Positions 5,293-11,876 are shown, numbered from the stretch's first letter. The stretch is 12,516 nt of DNA from Patescibacteria group bacterium UBA6899 (GCA_002451235.1 DKBN01000044.1:8835-21350), one strand, 5' to 3'. Numbers and translations: made by a program. The notes: generated from the sequence alone by a model not told the origin.

Positions 5293-5907
5293 ATGGAAAT
5301 CCTCGAAAAACTCTTTGGATCCTCTGCCAGAGTCAAATTGATGCGGTTGTTTCTCATGAACCCGGAAGACATCTTCGACCGGAAGGAGATGCTTCGACGA
5401 AGCAAGGTCTCGGGCGACGCCTTGGGCAGGGAACTTCGCCTCCTTAAAGATATCGGTCTCGTGAAGCCGCGCGTCGTGGTTAAGATGTTCCCGAGCAAAC
5501 GCAAAAGGGGCGATATGGAGAAACGCAAGGTGAACGGCTTCGGACTCGATCCGCGCTTCCCGTTCCTAGTGCCGCTCCGTGCCCTGGTGACTGAGATCGC
5601 GCTCGGGAAGGAGGATCTCTCGGCGAGATTCCGTAACGTCGGAAACGTGAAACTCATCGTCGTCGCCGGCGTATTCATCGACGAGGCGGATTCCCGAGTC
5701 GATATTCTCATCGTCGGGGATAAACTCAAGCGCAAGAACATCGAGGGTGTATTGCGACGCCTAGAAGCGGAATTGGGGAAAGAGCTGACCTACGGAATTC
5801 TCGAGACGCCGGAATTCGAGTACCGTTTCGGGATCTACGATAAATTCATCCGCGACATCCTCGATTACCCCCATTTGGTGGTACTGAATAAGTTGAATTT
5901 GTTTTGA
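5293..5907 (+). CDS. Winged-helix regulator with nucleotidyltransferase-like domain
   Basis: The 204-residue protein starts with an ArsR-like winged helix (about residues 5-60: LFGSSARVKLMRLFLMNPED, then RKEMLRRSKVSGDALGRELRLLKDIGLVKP). After a basic linker, residues about 118-200 resemble the minimal nucleotidyltransferase fold: VKLIVVAGVFIDEADSRVDILIVGD has one Asp (137) of the expected D-h-D metal pair, with the other positions occupied by Arg/Leu, and a degenerate G-S loop. It is thus probably a DNA-binding regulator with a non-catalytic or altered NTase domain, a layout I associate with Parcubacteria. No Shine-Dalgarno is present and the promoter places the mRNA start a few bases upstream, so translation is probably leaderless. 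No partner gene of HEPN type adjoins it. Confidence 0.8.
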   Translation: MEILEKLFGSSARVKLMRLFLMNPEDIFDRKEMLRRSKVSGDALGRELRLLKDIGLVKPRVVVKMFPSKRKRGDMEKRKVNGFGLDPRFPFLVPLRALVTEIALGKEDLSARFRNVGNVKLIVVAGVFIDEADSRVDILIVGDKLKRKNIEGVLRRLEAELGKELTYGILETPEFEYRFGIYDKFIRDILDYPHLVVLNKLNLF

Positions 5908-6010
5908 TCGTGCCTAAAACAGCCAATTTTCTACGCGACCCTTTGTTTATCTTGGCATTGGCCCCTTCCCGATAACAGAGGATAAGCGCCCTCGCGGAGC
6001 TCTTTCAGGA

Positions 6011-6019
6011 TGGTATAAT
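6011..6019 (+). promoter_or_regulatory. Extended -10 promoter (TGG-TATAAT) for the membrane protein gene
   Basis: A perfect TATAAT (6014-6019) is preceded by TGG. No -35 is found at 16-18 bases upstream. The message would have a 5' leader of about 45 bases, A/T-rich and without a Shine-Dalgarno sequence. Confidence 0.65.
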
Positions 6020-6069
6020 TAAGACCAGCATTAGAAACCAACATTATTATTTATTTTGTCAAATATTCT

Positions 6070-6762
6070 ATGGACTTTATACGCGATGAGATCATTAAAA
6101 AGGTCGTCGAATCAACTCAACTGGTCGTTGGTGGAACAGTAGATTTTATCCCGAAATTCTTCGGGGCGATCATTCTGCTTGCACTCGGCTGGATCTTCGG
6201 CGCTGCGGTCGGAAGGGTCATCCAGCAGCTTGTCGAAATGGCCAAGCTCGATCTCTATCTCCAGAAAAGTGGGTTCAATAAGGTCATCGAACGCTCTGGG
6301 CATACCCTCAATTCTGGGGCGTTCCTCGGCTGGCTTGGGAAGCTGTTCTTCATTGTTATCTTCTTGATGGCGGCACTCAACGTACTCGGGCTGACGCAAG
6401 TGAACGATTTCTTGATGACGGTGCTTCAGTACATCCCGCAGGTCATCGTCGCGGCGTTGATGCTTTTCATCGCCTCGATCGCTGCGAATTTCTTCGGCAG
6501 TCTGGTCGGTGGCGCATCGAAGGCGGTCGGTGGCACGGTCTCGCATTTCTTGAGCGCGATCGTCCGCTGGTCTATATGGACGTTTGCCATCATCATCGCG
6601 CTCTCGCAGCTCGGTATCGCACGCGAGTTCATGCTGACCCTCTTTACTGGAATTGTCGCGATGCTTGCCTTGGCGGGAGGGCTTTCGTTCGGGCTCGGCG
6701 GGAAGGACGCAGCGGCGGATTTCATCAAGAGCGTTCGAAATGAGATGAGAGGAGAGAGATAA
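6070..6762 (+). CDS. MscS-like membrane protein without beta domain (conserved TM helix family)
   Basis: The 230-residue product has five hydrophobic segments at about 28-50, 88-108, 121-143, 163-182 and 188-210. The pattern of helix, Gly-rich turn and QxxxxxxL repeats (IPKFFGAIILLALGWIFG; YIPQVIVAALMLFIASIAANF) matches the conserved TM-helix repeats found in MscS-related channel proteins such as CmpX. The last helix, LALAGGLSFGLGGKDAAADFI (200-219), resembles the pore-lining TM3 of MscS with its Gly/Ala packing, yet the protein stops 11 residues later, so the cytosolic beta domain and vestibule of MscS are absent. It may act as a small channel or membrane scaffold. No Shine-Dalgarno is visible before ATG 6070. 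A terminator follows 20 bases after the stop. Confidence 0.8.
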   Translation: MDFIRDEIIKKVVESTQLVVGGTVDFIPKFFGAIILLALGWIFGAAVGRVIQQLVEMAKLDLYLQKSGFNKVIERSGHTLNSGAFLGWLGKLFFIVIFLMAALNVLGLTQVNDFLMTVLQYIPQVIVAALMLFIASIAANFFGSLVGGASKAVGGTVSHFLSAIVRWSIWTFAIIIALSQLGIAREFMLTLFTGIVAMLALAGGLSFGLGGKDAAADFIKSVRNEMRGER

Positions 6763-6782
6763 GACACCTCGCAAGTATAGAG

Positions 6783-6808
6783 AAAGGACCCGTTCTGCGG
6801 GTCCTTTT
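6783..6808 (+). terminator. Intrinsic terminator of the membrane protein gene
   Basis: AAAGGACCCG (6783-6792) pairs perfectly with CGGGTCCTTT (6798-6807) around TTCTG, with a short T-run. Confidence 0.85.
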
Positions 6809-6813
6809 CGATG

Positions 6814-6839
6814 AAAAGCGCCCGATGTGTTGGGCGCTT
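6814..6839 (-). terminator. Intrinsic terminator of the minus-strand GNAT gene
   Basis: AAGCGCCC (6816-6823) and GGGCGCTT (6832-6839) form an 8-bp stem; on the minus strand it is followed by TTTTC. It lies 17 bases after the stop of the gene ending at 6856, directly opposite the converging plus-strand terminator. Confidence 0.75.
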
Positions 6840-6855
6840 CGAAGCAAATAAAAGA

Positions 6856-7632
6856 TCATATGGCATCAATAAGCGCATCTCGGTTCTCCCAATGCGCATT
6901 AGGAACAGTGAGGGAGACCTCCCTGGCCCTTTTGCGAAGAGAGTCGTCGAGCTCCGGCCATATGGTCTCGATCCGCCTGGCAAATTCCTCGATGACAAGC
7001 GTCATCAGTACTCCGGGCGCCTTTCCTTCCTGGAGCCCTGGAGCGTTTGGGATCGCTGCCATGATCTGTGCTCCGTATCTTCGGTAGAACGGGACATGCC
7101 GCGGGTTGACGATGAAGGCAGAAACATCCGCTTTGTCCTCGAGAGAGATCTTGACGACCTCCCGGATGAGTATCATGCCAAGCCGAAGCCCATCACGGCT
7201 CTCCCAATACTCTTTGGCCGAAGCGAAGCGGGTGCAGACCAGGAGCTTCCCGGAGAACAGTTCGAGCACCTTGATAGTCTGGAAGAGTTCATGAAGGCTT
7301 CCTCGTGTGGAGCTTCCATACATCTCAACTTCCTGATGCGGAGGACCTTGCAATTGCTTGCTCAACTCCCTTTTGTTCTCCTCGGAACCGAATATGTTCT
7401 CTACCAGGGTGGGGATGCCATATCCGTAGCTTAGGGTCGCTACGATTTTGCTGTCTTGTTCCACTATCAAGGTATCGATCTTGTTGGTATATGGTTTGAT
7501 CTTTCGTTGTGCGCTGATCGCATCTTGTTCTGGGTCGGTCTTCAAGAAATACCCGTGTTCAGCGTAGGCGTCGTATATCAGTGATCTTACCGCATCCAGC
7601 TCATCTGGACGCATCGCTCGGATCAGTGTCAT
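6856..7632 (-). CDS. GNAT-fold protein, FeeM-like, 258 residues
   Basis: The protein carries a C-terminal block NPRHVPFYRRYG (176-187) followed by NAPGLQEGKAPGVLM (196-210), shared in form with the two genes at 10399 and 11197. This is characteristic of GNAT-fold proteins near FeeM-type N-acyl amino acid synthases and autoinducer synthase-like proteins, which move an acyl or acetyl group to an amine. The N terminus (TLIRAMRPDELDAVRSLIYDAY) is a standard GNAT beta1-alpha1 opening, and the central 90-130 region is longer than in its paralogues. The C-terminal 48 residues form an extra charged helix. The start at 7632 is set by GGAGGA three bases upstream. Acceptor and acyl donor cannot be read from sequence. 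Confidence 0.7.
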   Translation of the reverse strand: MTLIRAMRPDELDAVRSLIYDAYAEHGYFLKTDPEQDAISAQRKIKPYTNKIDTLIVEQDSKIVATLSYGYGIPTLVENIFGSEENKRELSKQLQGPPHQEVEMYGSSTRGSLHELFQTIKVLELFSGKLLVCTRFASAKEYWESRDGLRLGMILIREVVKISLEDKADVSAFIVNPRHVPFYRRYGAQIMAAIPNAPGLQEGKAPGVLMTLVIEEFARRIETIWPELDDSLRKRAREVSLTVPNAHWENRDALIDAI

Positions 7633-7764
7633 ATATCCTCCATAGGGTCCATATGGCGATGAAAAGAACGAATATCTATGCCTATTGTAAGAAAGACCCC
7701 ATGAAGAATTGATGAAGGCCGAAAAGCTCCTTCTGGCGTCCCCGAAAGGGAAATAACAACCAGA

Positions 7765-8871
7765 CTAAGTGTGGTGCGGTTTTGAGGGGCGCTCTTTGGT
7801 AAAGTCCATCGCGATCTCATCCGCGTGCTCAGAAGGGTCCGGGAGCCGATCATCCTCCGACGTTCCGCAGGGGATCGAGACGATCACCGTCGTCCCCCGT
7901 TGTTCTTTACTTTTCATCACCACTTTGCCGCGATGAAGCTTCACGATCTCGCTCACGATCGTGAGACCGAGCCCGCTTCCGCCGTGCTTCTTGGAACGGG
8001 ACGTGTCTGATTGGTAGAACGGTTCGAAAATATGGAAGAGATCTTCCTGGGCGATTCCTTCTCCTGTGTCCGCGACCGCAAGCTCAATATATCCTCGATA
8101 GTCAGGCTGGATGATGACTGAGACCTCGCCTCTTACCGGCGTATGTGTAAGCGCGTTCTTGATGAGATTTGTCGCTACCTGGACAAGCGCTGTGTAGTTT
8201 CCGCGTGCCAAAAGGAATTCACCCCTGGCGACAGTAAGACCCACGCCGCGTTTCTGTGCAAGCGGACGTAGCCTCTCGATAGCTTCGTCCGCAACCGCGC
8301 CGAGGTCGACATCCGCGAAGGGGATCTCCGCAGGATTAAGGAGTGTGTTAAGGGAAAGGAGGTTGTTGATGATGTCCGATGAGCGGTCGAGCTCTTCAAC
8401 GTTGTCCGTCAGCGCACGGCGCAATTCGTTGTCCAGGCGCTCATCCATGAGTGCGACCTCGATATTGGTCTTCACGATCGAAAGGGGAGTGCGGAGCTCA
8501 TGCGCGACGTTGCCGATGAACTGTTTCTGGGAAGCAAGTGCGTCGCGTGTCGGGCGGAGCGCGATGACGGCGATCGCGATCCCGAAGATGAGGATGACGA
8601 CAGATACGACCACAACGATCACGGCGATATCGATTGAGGGGACCTCCGAGAACGCAGCACTCGTCATATTCGCGATCGCGCTGGTGCGAATGCCATAGGT
8701 ATTGTTGAGCCGAGCGCTGAGATCAGAGAGAGCGCTGTCATAGATACGCATGATGCCGACGGTGACGGAAAGCGAGATCGCGAGCGCGAAGATACACAAC
8801 AAGAAAACGACCTTCCATTTTGTACGAAAGAAGATATTCGAACGGTAGTTATATGCGAAGTCTGTAGCCAA
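7765..8871 (-). CDS. Sensor histidine kinase
   Basis: Read from TTG 8871 the protein has 368 residues: TM1 at about 21-41 (VVFLLCIFALAISLSV), an extracytoplasmic loop of about 40 residues, TM2 at about 80-105 (IDIAVIVVVVSVVILIFG), then directly the dimerisation/phosphoacceptor helix with the H-box FIGNVAHELRTPLS (His124), N-box NLIKNALTH (235-243), G1 DTGEGI (268-273), and G2 GGSGLGL (297-303). All motifs for autophosphorylation are present. Only about 19 residues separate TM2 and the His, so there is no HAMP linker. The frame stays open to ATG 8970, but that would overlap the regulator by 122 bases; the TTG gives a 23-base overlap and still includes TM1. The exact start is uncertain. It is co-transcribed with the response regulator. 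Confidence 0.9.
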   Translation of the reverse strand: MATDFAYNYRSNIFFRTKWKVVFLLCIFALAISLSVTVGIMRIYDSALSDLSARLNNTYGIRTSAIANMTSAAFSEVPSIDIAVIVVVVSVVILIFGIAIAVIALRPTRDALASQKQFIGNVAHELRTPLSIVKTNIEVALMDERLDNELRRALTDNVEELDRSSDIINNLLSLNTLLNPAEIPFADVDLGAVADEAIERLRPLAQKRGVGLTVARGEFLLARGNYTALVQVATNLIKNALTHTPVRGEVSVIIQPDYRGYIELAVADTGEGIAQEDLFHIFEPFYQSDTSRSKKHGGSGLGLTIVSEIVKLHRGKVVMKSKEQRGTTVIVSIPCGTSEDDRLPDPSEHADEIAMDFTKERPSKPHHT

Positions 8872-9523
8872 TGCCCCGCACCGTTTCCAATATATCCGCG
8901 CCGCCTTTTTCAAGGAGTTTTTTGCGGAGGTTCTTAACGTGGACATCGACGACATTGCTGAACGAATCATAATTGAAATCCCAAACGTGGGCTAAGAGAT
9001 CTTCCCGATTGACGACCTCATTCGGGTGTCTCAAGAAATATTCCATAAGAGCGAACTCCTTGAGGGTAAGCGAAAGCGGTTTTCCCGCGATCTGTGCCGT
9101 TCGCTCTGACAGGCTCATCCGGATATCGCCCGCGGCAAGTTCGACCGGAAGCATCTCTGCGGGGCGCCGGAGGATCGCCTGGATCCGGGCGGACAATTCC
9201 TCGAACGAGAACGGCTTGACCATATAGTCGTCCGCCCCCGAAAGCAAGAGATCGACCTTCTGCCCCGTGTCTCCCTGCGCGGTCAGGATCAGGATGGGGA
9301 CGATCACATTGCGCTCTCGCACCGCTTTGGTGATCTCCGTCCCGCTCATTCCGGGAAGCATGAGATCAAGGACGATAAGGTCGTAATCCTGGGCATGGAC
9401 GAGGATGCGATTGAACGCTTTCTCCCCGTCATAGAGCGCGTCCGCTGCGAACCCTTTTTGCGTGAGACCTCGGACAAGCGCGTCGGCCAGGCGCTCTTCA
9501 TCTTCGACTATCAGGATCCTCAT
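8849..9523 (-). CDS. OmpR/PhoB-type response regulator
   Basis: The 224-residue protein has a complete receiver domain: acidic residues Glu7-Asp8, phosphoacceptor Asp53 (VLDLMLPGMSG), Thr81 (ILTA) and Lys103 (MVKPFSFEEL). The C-terminal winged helix (about 128-224) includes LSLTLKEFALMEYFLRHPNEVVNRE and the recognition region SNVVDVHVKNLRKKL, ending GIGYRLRI, which is typical of the OmpR/PhoB class binding tandem repeats. It is the first gene of the minus-strand pair, overlapping the kinase gene. Its promoter region (9552-9603) contains a palindrome and 11-bp-spaced direct repeats, suggesting autoregulation. No Shine-Dalgarno is obvious before ATG 9523. Confidence 0.95.
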   Translation of the reverse strand: MRILIVEDEERLADALVRGLTQKGFAADALYDGEKAFNRILVHAQDYDLIVLDLMLPGMSGTEITKAVRERNVIVPILILTAQGDTGQKVDLLLSGADDYMVKPFSFEELSARIQAILRRPAEMLPVELAAGDIRMSLSERTAQIAGKPLSLTLKEFALMEYFLRHPNEVVNREDLLAHVWDFNYDSFSNVVDVHVKNLRKKLLEKGGADILETVRGIGYRLRI

Positions 9524-9558
9524 GTCGGATGGTTCAGCGCTTCTTGCGCCGAACTCAT

Positions 9559-9576
9559 AGTATCATGTCTGATACT
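9559..9576. promoter_or_regulatory. Palindromic operator over the -10 of the two-component operon
   Basis: AGTATCA-TGTC-TGATACT is a perfect inverted repeat with 7-base arms. On the minus strand its downstream arm contributes GATACT, a plausible -10 (9559-9564), giving a leader of roughly 30 bases to the regulator start. A protein bound here would block the promoter. Role inferred. Confidence 0.5.
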
Positions 9577-9584
9577 GCCGTCCG

Positions 9585-9603
9585 AACGGTCCAGAAACGG
9601 TCC
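9585..9603 (-). promoter_or_regulatory. Direct repeats with 11-bp period, candidate response-regulator box
   Basis: AACGGTCC occurs at 9585-9592 and 9596-9603 (GGACCGTT on the minus strand), exactly one helical turn apart, with a partial third copy (GGACGGCA on the minus strand) next to it. OmpR/PhoB family regulators typically bind such tandem repeats. The repeats cover and adjoin the expected -35 position of the regulator's own promoter, which itself lacks a good -35. Confidence 0.5.
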
Positions 9604-9670
9604 GCCTTCGCCCTTTGTTTTTTCTCGGGTATGCCAGTGTAAGGTCAGATAGCTCACTTACGGAGGAACC

Positions 9671-10294
9671 ATGGCTACCGATATCGGTGTCGCCATCTTG
9701 CTTTCTCCGGAAGCGGAGGAAGCGGCTTATCGTCTTGCGGCAGACCAAGGATCGCGTACCCCTCTCGAGTTTGCATTAACGAGAGATCATTTCCCGCACA
9801 TTACACTCTACCAGGGCAGATTCATGCAGGGGAAGCTCGAGGCGAGGTGGGTGAAGGAATTCACTCGCAGGGCAAGAAGAACTCTGACGCTTCAGCTTGG
9901 TACGCGGCTTTCGCCTCAGGCGAACGGGAACGTGTTTTGGCTCATAAAAGAAGATGCAGCCCTTACTGACCTGCACATCACGGCCGCGGAGTATCTGCAG
10001 GGGAAGACCTTGCTCTTGCTCCCGAGGCCGGAGGTGATATGGAACGACCGCGCGACGCCGCGCGATGTGCGCGAGCGGATCATCCGACTCGGGAATGATC
10101 GAGCGGGGAAGTTCGATTATTTACCACATGTGACCTCAGGCCGGATCTCTAGTGCACACGGAGGGGATGCGGGATTCCAAACCATGTCCGTTCCGCCGAT
10201 GGGCTTTGCGGCGAAGAGGATCATCATCGGCGAGATCGACGAGTATGGCCGTATGGCGCGCGATCGCGTGCACGAGGTCCTTGAGATCGGATAA
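9671..10294 (+). CDS. 2H phosphoesterase superfamily protein
   Basis: The 207-residue protein contains both H-x-T-x motifs of the 2H superfamily (2'-5' RNA ligase / cyclic phosphodiesterase fold): FPHITLYQ with His43 and Thr45, and YLPHVTSGRI with His153 and Thr155. The strands around them and the about 110-residue spacing match the two-fold symmetric bilobal fold. Members hydrolyse or form 2',3'-cyclic or 2',5' phosphodiester bonds in RNA or small nucleotides; the particular substrate is not predictable. ATG 9671 follows GGAGG by five bases. It is divergent from the two-component operon, sharing the 147-bp intergenic region, and ends at a bidirectional terminator. Confidence 0.85.
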   Translation: MATDIGVAILLSPEAEEAAYRLAADQGSRTPLEFALTRDHFPHITLYQGRFMQGKLEARWVKEFTRRARRTLTLQLGTRLSPQANGNVFWLIKEDAALTDLHITAAEYLQGKTLLLLPRPEVIWNDRATPRDVRERIIRLGNDRAGKFDYLPHVTSGRISSAHGGDAGFQTMSVPPMGFAAKRIIIGEIDEYGRMARDRVHEVLEIG

Positions 10295-10305
10295 AACGAG
10301 AATCG

Positions 10306-10336
10306 AAAAAAGCGGAGTATAGTGCTCCGCTTTTTT
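10306..10336. terminator. Bidirectional intrinsic terminator
   Basis: AAAAAAGCGGAG (10306-10317) pairs with CTCCGCTTTTTT (10325-10336) around a seven-base loop. A- and T-runs on both sides allow termination in either direction, between the convergent genes ending at 10294 and 10399. Confidence 0.9.
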
Positions 10337-10367
10337 ACACTCGCATCTAAATTCCTGGAATATAAAG

Positions 10368-10389
10368 AACGCCCCCCGAAGGAGGCGTT
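10368..10389 (-). terminator. UUCG-capped terminator hairpin of FeeM-like gene A
   Basis: On the minus strand AACGCCTCC-TTCG-GGGGGCGTT forms a 9-bp stem (one G-U) with a stable UUCG tetraloop, followed by CTTTAT, nine bases beyond the stop of the gene ending at 10399. Confidence 0.7.
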
Positions 10390-10398
10390 TGGTGAAGT

Positions 10399-11001
10399 CT
10401 ACACAAGTACCGTTTCGGCGCTTACCACAGACCTGTCGATCGCGCCGGACAGCATTCGGAGCATTGCAGGCAATTTTTCTCCCACAAGTTCCATCATCAC
10501 TGCTGGCGCTTTTTCTAGTCCAGGAGCGCTTTCGTCGCTTCGGGCGATCTCAGTGAACCCGAATCTCCGGTAGAACCGGACATGCGAGGGGTTGATGATG
10601 ATCAACACCTTGCCGATGCGTTGATCGATCGACCACTTGGTTGCGGCAGTTACCAGCGCAAGGCCGGTGTGTTTCCCTTGAAGCCAGGGGACCACACCGA
10701 GTTTACCGAAGTATCCGATCCGGACACCAAGCCGTCGAACTTCCTGCATTTCTGCAGGGAAGATATCGTCGGTCGGGAGCCACCCGTTATCCACGGAACA
10801 CATCAGTGTCCCGACCGTGATCCCGCCGATCTTTGCCGCGAGGACCTCTCCTTTAAGTCTTTCTTTTTCTTTGTAGTACGATCCAATCGCGCCCGCGGCT
10901 TTTCGCCACGAATAGTACCCCATCTTTCTGTACGCCAGAAAGACGATGTTCGCGCCGAGTAGGGTGTTGAGAAACCCATACTCTTTTTGGATTCGTACCA
11001 T
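10399..11001 (-). CDS. GNAT-fold protein, FeeM-like paralogue A, 200 residues
   Basis: Starting at ATG 11001 six bases after GGAGGG, this protein has FPAEMQEVRRLGV (81-93), a strand GKLGVVPWLQGKHTGLAL (99-116) that corresponds to the GNAT acyl-CoA pyrophosphate-binding turn, and NPSHVRFYRRFGF (137-149) followed by SAPGLEKAPAVMM (158-170). The same pattern appears in the genes at 6856 and 11197 and suggests an acyl- or acetyltransferase related to FeeM-type N-acyl amino acid synthases. Residues 16-93 are encoded by DNA identical to paralogue B, whereas residues 98-172 share only about 60 percent identity by eye. The C-terminal 30 residues are unique. It has its own conserved promoter (11064-11092) and two terminator hairpins. 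Confidence 0.72.
   Translation of the reverse strand: MVRIQKEYGFLNTLLGANIVFLAYRKMGYYSWRKAAGAIGSYYKEKERLKGEVLAAKIGGITVGTLMCSVDNGWLPTDDIFPAEMQEVRRLGVRIGYFGKLGVVPWLQGKHTGLALVTAATKWSIDQRIGKVLIIINPSHVRFYRRFGFTEIARSDESAPGLEKAPAVMMELVGEKLPAMLRMLSGAIDRSVVSAETVLV
10724..10956. repeat. 233-bp identical tract, copy 1 (partner 11507-11739)
   Basis: Base-by-base comparison shows this stretch to be identical to 11507-11739 at a constant offset of 783 with no gaps, including all silent sites. Mismatches appear at once on both sides (10723 and 10957). It lies inside paralogue A and covers codons 16-93. Confidence 0.95.
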
Positions 11002-11063
11002 GTTTTACCCTCCACAAGGGGATTGAACTTTGAACCCCGAAAACTGAGGATTCTCCTACAAGT

Positions 11064-11092
11064 AACTTATCATATTATGTACAAATAGTCAA
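11064..11092 (-). promoter_or_regulatory. Promoter of FeeM-like gene A
   Basis: On the minus strand: TTGACT (11087-11092), 17-base spacer, TAAGTT (11064-11069) with TGA before it (extended -10). The surrounding A/T-rich sequence closely matches that of paralogue B, including ATATATCATCA upstream of the -35. Confidence 0.6.
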
Positions 11093-11150
11093 GTATATGA
11101 TGATATATTTTAAGGTTCAAGACTAGGACAGCTCTCTCTGGGAGGAATAG

Positions 11151-11177
11151 AAAAAGGCGCCTGTATGAACAGGCGCC
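11151..11177 (-). terminator. Intrinsic terminator of FeeM-like gene B
   Basis: GGCGCCTG (11156-11163) and CAGGCGCC (11170-11177) form an 8-bp stem; on the minus strand TTTTTCTATT follows. It is 20 bases past the stop of gene B. Confidence 0.9.
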
Positions 11178-11196
11178 GACAAGCTCGGCTGAACAG

Positions 11197-11784
11197 TCAA
11201 TACGGTGCTAGGGCCAGAACGTTTTTTGGGCGTCTGGTAAGGTCGATCCAATGAAGCCTTTCCCGATTCAGCGCCATAAGAACTGCCGGCGCTTTTTCAA
11301 GTCCAGGGGCACTCTCTTTTGATCGTGCGAGTACCGAGAAGCCGAGTCTGCTGTGAAAACTGACGTGTGCCGGATTCACAACGATAAGGGCTAATTCGAT
11401 GCCCCGCTCAAGTGACCATTGGACGGCAGAATTTACGAGCAGTCTCCCAACGCATTTACCTTGGAGCCAAGGAATGACCCCAAGCTTTCCATAGTATCCG
11501 ATCCGAACACCAAGCCGTCGAACTTCCTGCATTTCTGCAGGGAAGATATCGTCGGTCGGGAGCCACCCGTTATCCACGGAACACATCAGTGTCCCGACCG
11601 TGATCCCGCCGATCTTTGCCGCGAGGACCTCTCCTTTAAGTCTTTCTTTTTCTTTGTAGTACGATCCAATCGCGCCCGCGGCTTTTCGCCACGAATAGTA
11701 CCCCATCTTTCTGTACGCCAGAAAGACGATGTTCGCGCCCAGCAGAGTGTCGAGAACACCCGGCATTGTTTGGATCCGTACCAT
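11197..11784 (-). CDS. GNAT-fold protein, FeeM-like paralogue B, 195 residues
   Basis: The start is put at ATG 11784 because it aligns with paralogue A (MVRIQ) and follows GGAGG by four bases; an upstream in-frame start at 11820 has no ribosome binding site. Residues 13-97 equal those of paralogue A. Then GKLGVIPWLQGKCVGRLL (99-116) forms the likely acyl-CoA-binding turn, NPAHVSFHSRLGF (137-149) replaces the NPSHVRFYRRFGF of A, and SAPGLEKAPAVLM (158-170) closes the conserved core. The loss of two of the three Arg/Tyr positions in that motif relative to A may mean a different substrate. It is a separate transcription unit with its own promoter and terminator. Activity is inferred from fold only. 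Confidence 0.72.
   Translation of the reverse strand: MVRIQTMPGVLDTLLGANIVFLAYRKMGYYSWRKAAGAIGSYYKEKERLKGEVLAAKIGGITVGTLMCSVDNGWLPTDDIFPAEMQEVRRLGVRIGYYGKLGVIPWLQGKCVGRLLVNSAVQWSLERGIELALIVVNPAHVSFHSRLGFSVLARSKESAPGLEKAPAVLMALNRERLHWIDLTRRPKNVLALAPY
11507..11739. repeat. 233-bp identical tract, copy 2 (partner 10724-10956)
   Basis: Second copy of the identical tract, within paralogue B, in the same orientation. Ends in mismatches at 11506 and 11740. Confidence 0.95.
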
Positions 11785-11847
11785 AAGGCCTCCATCAGCT
11801 TTGTTGTGTACGTTCCCCAAGATATAGAGAAAGGGAATCCTGCATGT

Positions 11848-11876
11848 AAGATATCATATATTATACAAACGGTCAA
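11848..11876 (-). promoter_or_regulatory. Promoter of FeeM-like gene B
   Basis: On the minus strand: TTGACC (11871-11876), 17-base spacer, TATCTT (11848-11853) with TGA preceding it. Same architecture and flanking A/T-rich pattern as the promoter of gene A. Confidence 0.6.

Noticed and set aside
6112..6774. 220-codon minus-strand frame opposite the membrane protein
   Set aside because: Highly charged low-complexity antisense reading of a clear membrane-protein gene.
6811..7434. 207-codon plus-strand frame opposite the GNAT gene
   Set aside because: Starts within the converging terminators and has no ribosome binding site; the minus strand carries the GNAT motifs.
11007..11036. T-arm-like GGTTCAAAGTTCAATCC in the minus-strand leader of gene A
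   Set aside because: No other tRNA parts; only a weak GGGG/CCCC hairpin is present.
10724..11739. Interpretation of the 233-bp duplicate as an insertion sequence or attachment site
   Set aside because: It lies within two homologous coding frames with no terminal inverted repeats or transposase; gene conversion explains it better.
11785..11820. Upstream start for paralogue B at 11820
   Set aside because: GGAGG directly before ATG 11784 and alignment with paralogue A favour 11784.
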